The position numbers were made by a program, and so were the translations under genes. A stretch of DNA of 5,136 bases from DATLEX01 sp035525045 (lineage in GTDB: Bacteria; Acidobacteriota; Thermoanaerobaculia; Gp7-AA8): assembly GCA_035525045.1 (NCBI GenBank), contig DATLEX010000058.1, forward strand, positions 1 to 5,136, written 5' to 3'. The notes under the pieces are model-generated. The model ran no database searches and had not been told where the DNA came from. It saw nothing but the letters and a program-made list of their open reading frames with translations. This document shows, piece after piece, positions 1-5,130 of this stretch. Position 1 is the first letter of the stretch; each line of letters begins with the position of its first letter.

Positions 1-42
1 GCTCTTGTCGTTGAGCACTGAGGGAATCCAGGCCCACAGCCC

Positions 43-61
43 TGCTGTATCCTCCCCCCGC
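43..61 (+). promoter_or_regulatory. Possible -10 box and leaderless start for lgt
   Basis: TATCCT at 48-53 matches four of six positions of the TATAAT consensus and ends eight bases before the lgt ATG at 62. The stretch between is CTCCCCCCG-like and contains no Shine-Dalgarno sequence. A transcript starting about 7-8 bases after the box would begin at or next to the ATG, giving a leaderless mRNA. No convincing -35 element is seen, and the window begins too close upstream to exclude a more distant promoter or an upstream operon gene. Confidence 0.3.
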
Positions 62-859
62 ATGTATCCGACGCTCATCAGGATCGGCGCCTTCGAGATC
101 ACCACCTTCGGGGTGATGATGTTCCTCGCCTTCGTCATCGGGGGATGGGTCCTGGCCCGGCATCTGCGCCGCTACGGCATCGAGGACGAGGTGGCCTCCT
201 CCATCGTCATCGCCTCGGCCCTCGGCGGGATCCTCGGCGCGAAGATCTACTACGCCATCCTCTTCGGCGACTGGCGGCTCCTCTTCGACCGGGCCGGGCT
301 GGTCTGGTACGGAGGCCTGATCGGCGGGGCCATCGCCGTGTCGTGGGTGATCGTCCGCCGGCGGCTCGATTTCCGGGTGGTGGCCGACTGCGGCTCTCCG
401 CCGCTGGCCATCGGCTACTGCCTCGGGCGGATCGGATGCTTCCTCGTCGGCGACGACTACGGCCGGCCCACCGATGCCTGGTTCGGCGTGGCCTTCCCGA
501 GGGGCGCCCCTCCCACCACCGCCCGCTCGCTTCGCGAGTTCGGCGTCGAGGTCGATCCCGCCATTCCCGCCGACCAGGTGCTGCGCGTCCATCCGACCCA
601 GCTCTACGAGGCGGGGGCCGCCTTCGCCATGTTCCTGATCCTGTCCCGCATGAACCTCCGCCGGCACGTGAAAGGACGCGTCTTCGGCCTCTTCCTGATC
701 CTGCTGGGCATCGAGCGCTTCCTGGTCGAGATCGTGCGGGCGAAGGACGATCGCTTCCTGGGACCGTTCACCGTGGCGCAATTGATCAGCGTGATCGTGG
801 TGGTGGTGGGAGGATGGGTGGTGGCGCGCTCACAGCGCGCCGTTGAACCTGTAACATGA
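62..859 (+). CDS. lgt: Prolipoprotein diacylglyceryl transferase (Lgt), variant signature
   Basis: The enzyme transfers diacylglycerol from phosphatidylglycerol to the lipobox cysteine of prolipoproteins in the inner membrane, the first step of lipoprotein maturation. The 265-residue product is a polytopic membrane protein with hydrophobic segments near residues 12-32, 46-66, 80-98, 112-130, 183-196, 206-217 and 236-254. Family landmarks are VWYGGLIGG (81-89), GRIGCFLVGDDYGRPTD (122-138), RVHPTQLYEA (175-184) and ERFLVEIVR (218-226). The central signature departs from the classical GRxGNFxNxExxG: Asn is Cys126, the second Asn is Val129 and Glu is Asp131. The usual His before GG in the first motif is Tyr83. 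Homologues with GRIGCF signatures are known, so I read this as a subfamily rather than a broken gene. I chose the ATG at 62 because homology begins at MYPTLIRIG. An in-frame TTG at 5 would add 19 polar, unconserved residues. Its stop overlaps the aroC start as ATGA, which suggests translational coupling. Confidence 0.93.
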   Translation: MYPTLIRIGAFEITTFGVMMFLAFVIGGWVLARHLRRYGIEDEVASSIVIASALGGILGAKIYYAILFGDWRLLFDRAGLVWYGGLIGGAIAVSWVIVRRRLDFRVVADCGSPPLAIGYCLGRIGCFLVGDDYGRPTDAWFGVAFPRGAPPTTARSLREFGVEVDPAIPADQVLRVHPTQLYEAGAAFAMFLILSRMNLRRHVKGRVFGLFLILLGIERFLVEIVRAKDDRFLGPFTVAQLISVIVVVVGGWVVARSQRAVEPVT

Positions 860-2022
860 GCTTCACCTTCCTTTCCGCCGGCGAGTCGCACGGTCCGCAG
901 TTGACGGTGATCGTCACCGGCATGCCCGCCGGGGTGACGCTCGACCGCGCGCGGATCGACCGCGAGCTGGCCCGGCGGCAGCACGGCTACGGCCGCGGCG
1001 GGCGGATGACCATCGAGCGCGACCAGATCGAGATCACCGCAGGCTTGCGGGGAGGGGAGACGCTCGGCTCGCCGATCGCCATGACCATCCGCAACGCCGA
1101 CTTCGCGAACTGGCGGGGGGCCATGGACCCGTGGGACCTCGACGCGGCGGAGCGGGAGAAGCGCCGCGTCCACGCGCCGCGGCCGGGGCATGTCGATCTC
1201 GCCGGGGGGATGAAATACGGGCGCCGCGATCTGCGCGACGTGCTCGAGCGGGGCTCGGCGCGGGAGACGGCCAGCCGCGTCGCCGCGGGGGCGGTGGCCA
1301 GGGAGCTCCTTCGCCACTTCGCGATCGAGGTGCGGTCGGGCGTGGTGTCGGTCGGCTCGGCGGGCGATCCGGAGTACACCCCGTCGTGGGACGAGCTGCA
1401 GAGCGGCGACGATTCCCCCTTCCGCGCCGCGCGCAGGAGCGACGAGCCGGCCATGACCGCCGCCGTCGATGCGGCGAAGGAAGCGGGGGAGACCCTCGGC
1501 GGGACGATCTTCGTGGCCGCGGCCGGCGTGCCGGTCGGGCTGGGCAGCTACGTGCAGTGGAGCGAGAAGCTCGACGGCCGGATCGGCCAGGCTATCCTCT
1601 CCATCCACGCCGTCAAGGCCGTCTCCATCGGCGACGGGGTGGCGGCCTCCCGCCGCCAGGGGTCGGAAGTGCACGACGCCATCCACTTCGACGAGGAGCG
1701 CCGCTACCACCGCACCACCAACCGGGCCGGTGGGCTGGAGGGGGGCGTCACGAATGGTCAACATGTTGTCGTTCGTGCCTACATGAAGCCGATCTCCACC
1801 ACGCGCCGCGGAATCGCCTCCGTCGACATCGAGACGCGCCGGCCCCATCGTTCCCAGTGGGAGCGCAGCGACGTCACCGCCGTCCCCGCCTGCGGCGTGG
1901 TCTGCGAGGCCATGCTGGCCCTCGTCCTGGCCGCGGCCATGCGGGAGAAGTTCGGGGGAGACTCGCTGGCGGAGATGAAACGCAATTACGACGCCTACGT
2001 CGCTGCCGTGCGTGAGTTCTGA
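856..2022 (+). CDS. aroC: Chorismate synthase (AroC)
   Basis: The enzyme converts 5-enolpyruvylshikimate-3-phosphate to chorismate with reduced FMN as cofactor, the last step of the shikimate pathway and the entry to aromatic amino acids, folate and quinones. The 388-residue length is normal. All three family signatures are visible: GESHGPQLTVIVTGMPAG at residues 9-26 (His12), GSARETASRVAAGAV at 133-147, and RSDVTAVPACGVVCEAM at 337-353. RRQHGYGRGGRM (40-51), RPGHVDLAGGMKYG (109-122, with the second catalytic His at 112) and NRAGGLEGGVTNGQ (289-302) are further FMN- and substrate-site segments. The sequence resembles the actinobacterial/firmicute-type AroC more than the E. coli type. The start lies inside the end of lgt (ATGA) with no Shine-Dalgarno sequence, so it probably depends on lgt translation. 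FMN-reductase activity is not evident in the protein, so it is presumably of the monofunctional type that needs an external flavin reductase. The gene is intact. Confidence 0.98.
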   Translation: MSFTFLSAGESHGPQLTVIVTGMPAGVTLDRARIDRELARRQHGYGRGGRMTIERDQIEITAGLRGGETLGSPIAMTIRNADFANWRGAMDPWDLDAAEREKRRVHAPRPGHVDLAGGMKYGRRDLRDVLERGSARETASRVAAGAVARELLRHFAIEVRSGVVSVGSAGDPEYTPSWDELQSGDDSPFRAARRSDEPAMTAAVDAAKEAGETLGGTIFVAAAGVPVGLGSYVQWSEKLDGRIGQAILSIHAVKAVSIGDGVAASRRQGSEVHDAIHFDEERRYHRTTNRAGGLEGGVTNGQHVVVRAYMKPISTTRRGIASVDIETRRPHRSQWERSDVTAVPACGVVCEAMLALVLAAAMREKFGGDSLAEMKRNYDAYVAAVREF

Positions 2023-2025
2023 GGG

Positions 2026-3144
2026 ATGAGGATTCGCGAGCTCTTCCCCGTCACCCGCAATCTCGTCTACCTCAACCATGCCGCGGTCGGCCCGCTCTCC
2101 ACCCCCGCCTTCGAGGCCATGCAGAAGCACGCCGCCGATCAGCGCGACTTCGGAGCGGCGCACTGGAAGGAGTGGTACGCCGAGTACGAGCGGCTGCGCG
2201 CCGCGGCGGCGCGCCTGATCGGCGCCGATGCGGGGGAGATCGCCATCCTCAAGAACACCTCCGAGGGGCTGTCCTTCGTCGCCGAGGGCCTCGACTGGCA
2301 GGTGGGGGAGAACGTCGTCACCACCGACCTGGAGTTCCCGTCGAACTTCACGCCGTGGAAGAACCTCGAGAAGCGCGGCGTGGAGTGCCGGGTGGTCGAG
2401 AGCCGCGAGGGCGTGTATGAACCCGGCGATGTCGAGCGGCTGATCGACGGGAAGACGCGGATCGTGACCGTCTCCTCGGTCGCCTTCCACAACGGGTTCG
2501 CTCCCGATCTCGACGCCATCGGCGCGATCTGCGAGCGGCGCGGCGTCCTCTTCTGCGTCGATGCCATCCAGAGCCTCGGCGCGCTGCCGGTCGACGTCCG
2601 CCGCTCGCGCATCGCCTTCCTCGCCGCCGACGGCCACAAGTGGCTCTGCGGACCGGAAGGTGCGGCGATCTTCTACGCGGCGATGGAGCATCGCCACCGC
2701 CTGCGGGTCCTCGAGTACGGCTGGACCAACGTCGAGCGGCGGGGAGGGACGTTCCTCGGCTGCTCGACCGATCTCCTCCCCGACGCGCGGCGGTTCGAGG
2801 CCGGCTCGCTCAACACCAACGGCGTCTACGGCCTGCGGGCGGCCGTCGACCTGATCCTCGAGACCGGCCTCGAAACCATCGCCCCCGAGGTGATCCGCAT
2901 CGCCACGCTTCTGGCCGAGCGGCTGGAGCGCGCCGGTTTCACCATCGGCAGCCCCCGCCCGATCCGCTCCGGCATCGTCGCCGCGATTCCACCGAACGTA
3001 GAGCCGGCCTCGCTGCTGCGGATCCATCGCCGGCTCGAGGAGGCAGGCGTCATCTGCGCCCCGCGCGAGGGGATGCTCCGCTTCTCGCCTCATTTCTACA
3101 ACGACGAATCCGATGTGGCGCGGGTGCTCGATGTCGTCGGATAG
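2026..3144 (+). CDS. Class V aminotransferase, cysteine-desulfurase-like fold, substrate unknown
   Basis: This is a 372-residue fold-type I PLP enzyme of the aminotransferase class V family. The Schiff-base lysine is Lys206 in DGHKWLCGPEG (202-212). Asp179 and Gln182 in VDAIQSLG match the residues that contact the PLP ring nitrogen and O3'. KNTSEGLSFVAEGL (76-89) is the phosphate-side loop, and Arg352 in LRFSPHFYND matches the substrate-carboxylate arginine. Compared with SufS from memory, the ring-stacking His region EHHAN is EFPSN here (103-107), so that His is absent. The C-terminal loop is also short: Cys344 sits only eight residues before Arg352. Both points argue against a true cysteine desulfurase. 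Closer analogues are the isopenicillin-N-epimerase-like or EgtE-like members, and the reaction cannot be named. The ATG at 2026 follows the aroC stop by three bases, with GAGGG too close for a normal ribosome site, so coupling to aroC is likely. No signal peptide is seen, so it is probably cytoplasmic. Confidence 0.93.
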   Translation: MRIRELFPVTRNLVYLNHAAVGPLSTPAFEAMQKHAADQRDFGAAHWKEWYAEYERLRAAAARLIGADAGEIAILKNTSEGLSFVAEGLDWQVGENVVTTDLEFPSNFTPWKNLEKRGVECRVVESREGVYEPGDVERLIDGKTRIVTVSSVAFHNGFAPDLDAIGAICERRGVLFCVDAIQSLGALPVDVRRSRIAFLAADGHKWLCGPEGAAIFYAAMEHRHRLRVLEYGWTNVERRGGTFLGCSTDLLPDARRFEAGSLNTNGVYGLRAAVDLILETGLETIAPEVIRIATLLAERLERAGFTIGSPRPIRSGIVAAIPPNVEPASLLRIHRRLEEAGVICAPREGMLRFSPHFYNDESDVARVLDVVG

Positions 3145-3161
3145 CCGTCGGCGCCCCCGGT

Positions 3162-3179
3162 TGCGCTAGCATTCGGGTC
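3162..3179 (+). promoter_or_regulatory. Possible -10 box and leaderless start for the propeller/MoaD-like pair
   Basis: The 35-base gap after the aminotransferase gene is the only gap of that size inside the gene run. It contains TAGCAT at 3167-3172, seven bases before the ATG at 3180, with TGC five bases before the TA as at lgt. There is no Shine-Dalgarno sequence in front of the ATG. This fits a separate promoter with a leaderless transcript for the two-gene unit. No -35 element is clear. Confidence 0.35.
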
Positions 3180-4325
3180 ATGCCTTCCACCGCTCACGTC
3201 ACCCCCCGCAATGGCGACCTCCTCCTCCTCGTCGGCACGATGAAAGGCCTGTTCGTCCTCCGAGCCAACGGCACGAGAAAAAAGTGGGACGTCGGCGGGC
3301 CGTACTTCCCCGGGAGCGCCGTCTACGCCGCCGCGCTCGACGGGCGCGCCGGGCGGCAGCGCCTCTGGGCGGCCCCGCAGAGCATGCACTGGGGCGGGCT
3401 GCTGCGCTGGAGCGACGACTTCGGCCGCACCTGGACCAACCCGGAGGAAGCGAACGTGAAGTTTCCCGAGCGCACGGGCGCCGCGCTCCGGCAGATCTGG
3501 CAGATCGTTCCGGGGCGGGAGAGCGAGCCCGGCGTCCTCTACTGCGGCGTGGAGCCGGCGGCGCTCTTCGTCTCGCGTGATGCGGGGGAGTCGTGGTCGC
3601 TCTCCGAGGGGCTGTGGGACCATCCGCAGCGGCCGCGGTGGGAGCCGGGCGGCGGCGGGCTCTGTCTTCACACCATCCTGCTCGATCCGGAAGACGGGAA
3701 GCGGGTGCGCGTCGCCGTCTCGACCGGCGGCATGTACGTGACCGAGGACGGCGGGGCGACGTGGCGGCCGTCCAACCGCGGCGTGCGCGCCGAGTTTCTC
3801 CCCGACAAGCATCCCGAGTTCGGGCAGTGTGTGCACAAGGTCGTGCAGTCGAAGAAGCGGCCGTCGAGGATGTATCTGCAGAACCACTGGGGACTCTACC
3901 GGAGCGACGACCGCGGCGAGAGTTGGACCGATATCGCCAACGGCGTCCCCTCCGACTTCGGCTTTCCGATGGCCATCCATCCGAGCGATCCCGACTGCGC
4001 CTGGATCGTGCCGCTGGAGTCGGACCAGTTCCGCTGCACGCCGGAGGGGAAGCTCCGCGTCTACCGGACGCGCGACGGCGGGAAGCGGTGGGAGGCGATG
4101 AGCAGGGGGCTGCCGCAGAAGGGCGCCCACGAGACCGTCCTCCGCGACGCGCTGGCGGCCGACTCGCTCGATCCGGCCGGCGTCTATTTCGGGACGCGGA
4201 GCGGCAAGCTTTTCGCTTCGTCGGACGAGGGGAAGACGTGGTCGGCGGTGCTCGACGGCCTTCCCCCGATCGTGGCGGTCAAGGCGGCGCAGGTGTCGCT
4301 GCCGCGCCGGACGAAGAGGAGCTGA
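3180..4325 (+). CDS. Asp-box (BNR) repeat beta-propeller protein, sialidase-like fold, function unknown
   Basis: This 381-residue protein is built from six Asp-box hairpins of the form S/T-x-D-x-G-x-x-W: SDDFGRTW (78-85), SRDAGESW (132-139), TEDGGATW (188-195), SDDRGESW (242-249), TRDGGKRW (297-304) and SSDEGKTW (347-354). The spacing of about 43-56 residues fits one per propeller blade. Such proteins are often labelled exo-alpha-sialidase or glycosyl hydrolase, but I see no FRIP motif or sialidase arginine triad, so a glycosidase name is not supported. Other likely conserved segments are VGTMKGLFVL (18-27), YCGVEPAALF (121-130), GGGLCLH (158-164), PEFGQCVHK (212-220) and SDFGFPMAIHPSDP (258-271). 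Their Cys and His residues could form a site on the propeller face. No signal peptide is present, so a cytoplasmic location is inferred. The frame is open for 180 codons further upstream, but that part is antisense-like shadow of the aminotransferase gene in another frame. The ATG at 3180 fits the start of the propeller. There is no Shine-Dalgarno sequence. The stop overlaps the next gene by one base. Confidence 0.92.
   Translation: MPSTAHVTPRNGDLLLLVGTMKGLFVLRANGTRKKWDVGGPYFPGSAVYAAALDGRAGRQRLWAAPQSMHWGGLLRWSDDFGRTWTNPEEANVKFPERTGAALRQIWQIVPGRESEPGVLYCGVEPAALFVSRDAGESWSLSEGLWDHPQRPRWEPGGGGLCLHTILLDPEDGKRVRVAVSTGGMYVTEDGGATWRPSNRGVRAEFLPDKHPEFGQCVHKVVQSKKRPSRMYLQNHWGLYRSDDRGESWTDIANGVPSDFGFPMAIHPSDPDCAWIVPLESDQFRCTPEGKLRVYRTRDGGKRWEAMSRGLPQKGAHETVLRDALAADSLDPAGVYFGTRSGKLFASSDEGKTWSAVLDGLPPIVAVKAAQVSLPRRTKRS
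4316..4321 (+). promoter_or_regulatory. Ribosome binding site of the MoaD-like gene
   Basis: GAGGAG lies inside the last codons of the propeller gene, three bases before the ATG at 4325. The spacing is short, but this is the clearest Shine-Dalgarno match at any start in the window. It supports reinitiation or coupled translation across the one-base TGATG overlap. Confidence 0.6.
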
Positions 4326-4606
4326 TGTCGCTGACGTTCGTATTGCCGGGCCCGTTGCGGGAGCTGACCGGAGACCAGGGCGAGGTGCGGGCGGAGGGAC
4401 CGGCGGCCTCGCTGGCCGAGGCGCTGCTGTTGCTGTGGGAAGTCTGCCCCGCTGCGCGCGACCGGGTGACGACCGAGCGCGGCGAGGTCCGCCCCCACGT
4501 CAACATCTTCGTCGACGGGGAGAGCATCCGCTACTCGGGCGGTCTGGAGACGCCGGTGCGCGACGGCGCGGAGATCGTCATCGTCCCGGCGCTGAGCGGC
4601 GGGTAG
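4325..4606 (+). CDS. MoaD/ThiS-family ubiquitin-fold protein with C-terminal Gly-Gly
   Basis: This 93-residue protein has the size, strand pattern and terminal Gly-Gly of the MoaD/ThiS beta-grasp family. Those proteins are adenylated at the last glycine by an E1-like enzyme and then carry sulfur as a thiocarboxylate, or in some lineages are joined to target proteins. The opening SLTFVLPGPLREL (2-14) is the first beta hairpin. SLAEALLLLWEVCPAARDRV (29-48) is the helix that in MoaD holds the LxxLxxxxP pattern. RPHVNIFVDGESIRY (56-70) and DGAEIVIVPALSGG (80-93) are the later strands and tail. The tail ends exactly at Gly-Gly, so no protease trimming would be needed. The protein has no lysine and one cysteine (Cys41). 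It starts by a TGATG overlap with the propeller gene and has GAGGAG just upstream, so co-translation is expected. No moaE, moeB, thiF or thiG is in view, so I would not call it moaD or thiS. Whether it carries sulfur is unproven. Confidence 0.92.
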   Translation: MSLTFVLPGPLRELTGDQGEVRAEGPAASLAEALLLLWEVCPAARDRVTTERGEVRPHVNIFVDGESIRYSGGLETPVRDGAEIVIVPALSGG

Positions 4607-4737
4607 GGACGGCGCCCGCCCGAGCCCGGGCCCGAGATCATCCGGCGCGAGGCTCGAAAGGCGATGAGGCACCCGAGGATGAGCATCGCCACCGCGCCCA
4701 GCGCTGCGGCGCCGAGAACGGCGGCTATCGCCCCCAG
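4531..4737 (-). other. Minus-strand frame with a strong hydrophobic stretch, possible tiny or remnant membrane protein
   Basis: Read on the minus strand from a CTG at 4737, this frame gives a 27-residue run of Leu, Ala, Gly, Val and Ile (including LGAAALGAVAMLILGCLIAF), then RASRR, then a Gly/Pro/Arg-rich tail, ending at TAG 4531-4533. The layout looks like one transmembrane helix with positive charges on its cytoplasmic side. The in-frame stop upstream is TGA at 4768-4770, and there is no ATG, GTG or TTG before the helix. The first GTG (4692) and ATG (4686) fall inside it. GAGGA precedes the CTG by a few bases. The tail overlaps the 3' end of the MoaD-like gene antisense. It may be a CTG-started small protein, the remnant of a degraded gene, or chance in GC-rich DNA. 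Confidence 0.18.
4598..4620 (+). terminator. GC-only hairpin over the MoaD-like stop codon, weak terminator candidate
   Basis: GGCGGG at 4598-4603 can pair with CCCGCC at 4615-4620 around an 11-base loop that includes the TAG stop. It lies at the expected place for the end of the operon. There is no T-tract after it, so intrinsic termination in the classical sense is not supported. GC-rich DNA gives such stems by chance. Confidence 0.2.
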
Positions 4738-4813
4738 TGAATCCTCGAAGGCCTGGTGATCTGGCGTTCAGCCGCGTGGCCGGTTCCGCCTGCCGAAGCC
4801 ACAACACCTGGTA

Positions 4814-4849
4814 CTCGCGAAGCCGGGCCGCGCCGGCTGCTACGCCGAG
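4814..4849. repeat. Imperfect hairpin with bulged bases
   Basis: AGCCGG (4821-4826) pairs with CCGGCT (4833-4838) around a six-base loop. Outside an internal loop, CTCGCG (4814-4819) pairs with CGC plus GAG (4843-4845 and 4847-4849), leaving C4846 unpaired. The stem is long enough to be stable in single-stranded DNA or RNA. No T-tract follows, so a terminator is not favoured. Confidence 0.4.
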
Positions 4850-4853
4850 TTAA

Positions 4854-4946
4854 GTTAGCCGACGCGGCCGCATAGGTAACGGTTCTCGAGGCTGCCCGGC
4901 GGTTCTTGCCTTTAACCCGACGGACGGGTGCGACGTGACGGCTAAC
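4854..4946. repeat. Inverted repeat GTTAGCCG ... CGGCTAAC
   Basis: GTTAGCCG at 4854-4861 and CGGCTAAC at 4939-4946 are exact inverted copies. Extending inward, 11 of 13 positions match. The 77 bases between contain a direct CGGTTCT repeat (4880-4886 and 4900-4906) and no reading frame of note. The arms resemble integron core sites, but their orientation is wrong for an attC site. They could be the ends of a small degenerate element or a binding site. Confidence 0.5.
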
Positions 4947-4983
4947 GACATGCCGCTCAGCCGAGAGCGCTTGTGCAGCCCGC

Positions 4984-5005
4984 CATCTAACCCTTCATCT
5001 AACCC
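4984..5005. repeat. Tandem direct repeat CATCTAACCC
   Basis: The ten-base CATCTAACCC occurs at 4984-4993 and again at 4996-5005, a 12-base period with TT between. Paired boxes about one helical turn apart can be a site for a dimeric DNA-binding protein. The second copy directly abuts the bulged stem at 5005-5026. Function is unknown. Confidence 0.6.
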
Positions 5006-5026
5006 GCGCTTGCTGCGGAAGGCGCG
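5005..5026. repeat. Seven-pair hairpin with one bulged G
   Basis: CGCGCTT (5005-5011) pairs with AA plus GCGCG (5019-5020 and 5022-5026), leaving G5021 bulged and a seven-base loop. It overlaps the candidate -35 element and follows the CATCTAACCC repeats. It has no T-tract. Confidence 0.4.
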
Positions 5027-5036
5027 TGCCTATCCT
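5010..5036 (+). promoter_or_regulatory. Possible promoter for a gene beyond the window
   Basis: TATCCT at 5031-5036 is the same hexamer as the box in front of lgt, and it is also preceded closely by TGC. TTGCTG at 5010-5015 could serve as a -35 element at a short 15-base spacing. A transcript from here would start near 5043 and carry a leader of about 90 bases or more with the palindrome and AGGAGG. The match is modest. Confidence 0.25.
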
Positions 5037-5106
5037 GAGGTGCGGCGCAGCACATCCGACGCCCCACCAGATCGTAGAGATGGAGCTGCCCGTGATCTCA
5101 GCGCAC

Positions 5107-5128
5107 AGGCCTCAGGAGCCTGAGGCCT
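5107..5128. repeat. 22-base palindrome, 10-base arms, 2-base centre
   Basis: AGGCCTCAGG (5107-5116) and CCTGAGGCCT (5119-5128) are exact inverted copies around AG. As RNA it would form a nine-pair stem with a four-base loop. It stands two bases before AGGAGG, so it may be a leader hairpin close to a ribosome site or an operator for a dimeric repressor. Any T-tract would have to start within the AGGAGG, and there is none, so it is not a classical terminator. Confidence 0.85.
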
Positions 5129-5130
5129 AC

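Noticed and set aside
604..3093. An 829-codon open frame on the minus strand
   Set aside because: It runs antisense to lgt, aroC and the aminotransferase, all three of which have full family motifs. The peptide is Arg/Gly/Ala/Asp-rich without recognisable motifs. Long antisense frames are common opposite GC-rich genes.
2640..3179. A 180-codon upstream extension of the propeller gene
   Set aside because: It overlaps the conserved C-terminal half of the aminotransferase in another frame and reads as Arg/Pro-rich low-complexity sequence. The propeller fold begins after the ATG at 3180.
3096..4130. A 344-codon minus-strand frame opposite the propeller gene
   Set aside because: It is a shadow of the Asp-box gene, and no domain or motif is recognisable.
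3180..4325. Calling the propeller protein an exo-alpha-sialidase
   Set aside because: Asp boxes mark the fold only. The FRIP motif and catalytic arginine triad of sialidases are not visible, and there is no secretion signal.
4325..4606. Naming the small protein moaD or thiS
   Set aside because: The fold and Gly-Gly tail fit the family, but no pathway partner (moaE, moeB, thiF, thiG) is in the window and its neighbour is an unrelated propeller.
4797..4860. Possible integron attC site ending at GTTAGCC (4854-4860)
   Set aside because: The hairpin at 4814-4849 with a bulged base looks suggestive, but the left partner (CCACAAC near 4799-4805) does not fit the RYYYAAC core and does not pair fully with GTTAGCC. 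GTTAGCC itself breaks the GTTRRRY rule at one position. No GTTRRRY site follows the later CTAAC boxes, and no integrase is present.
4935..5123. A 62-codon + strand frame starting at GTG
   Set aside because: There is no Shine-Dalgarno sequence, no recognisable motif, and its composition is like random GC-rich sequence. It also runs through the palindrome at the window end.
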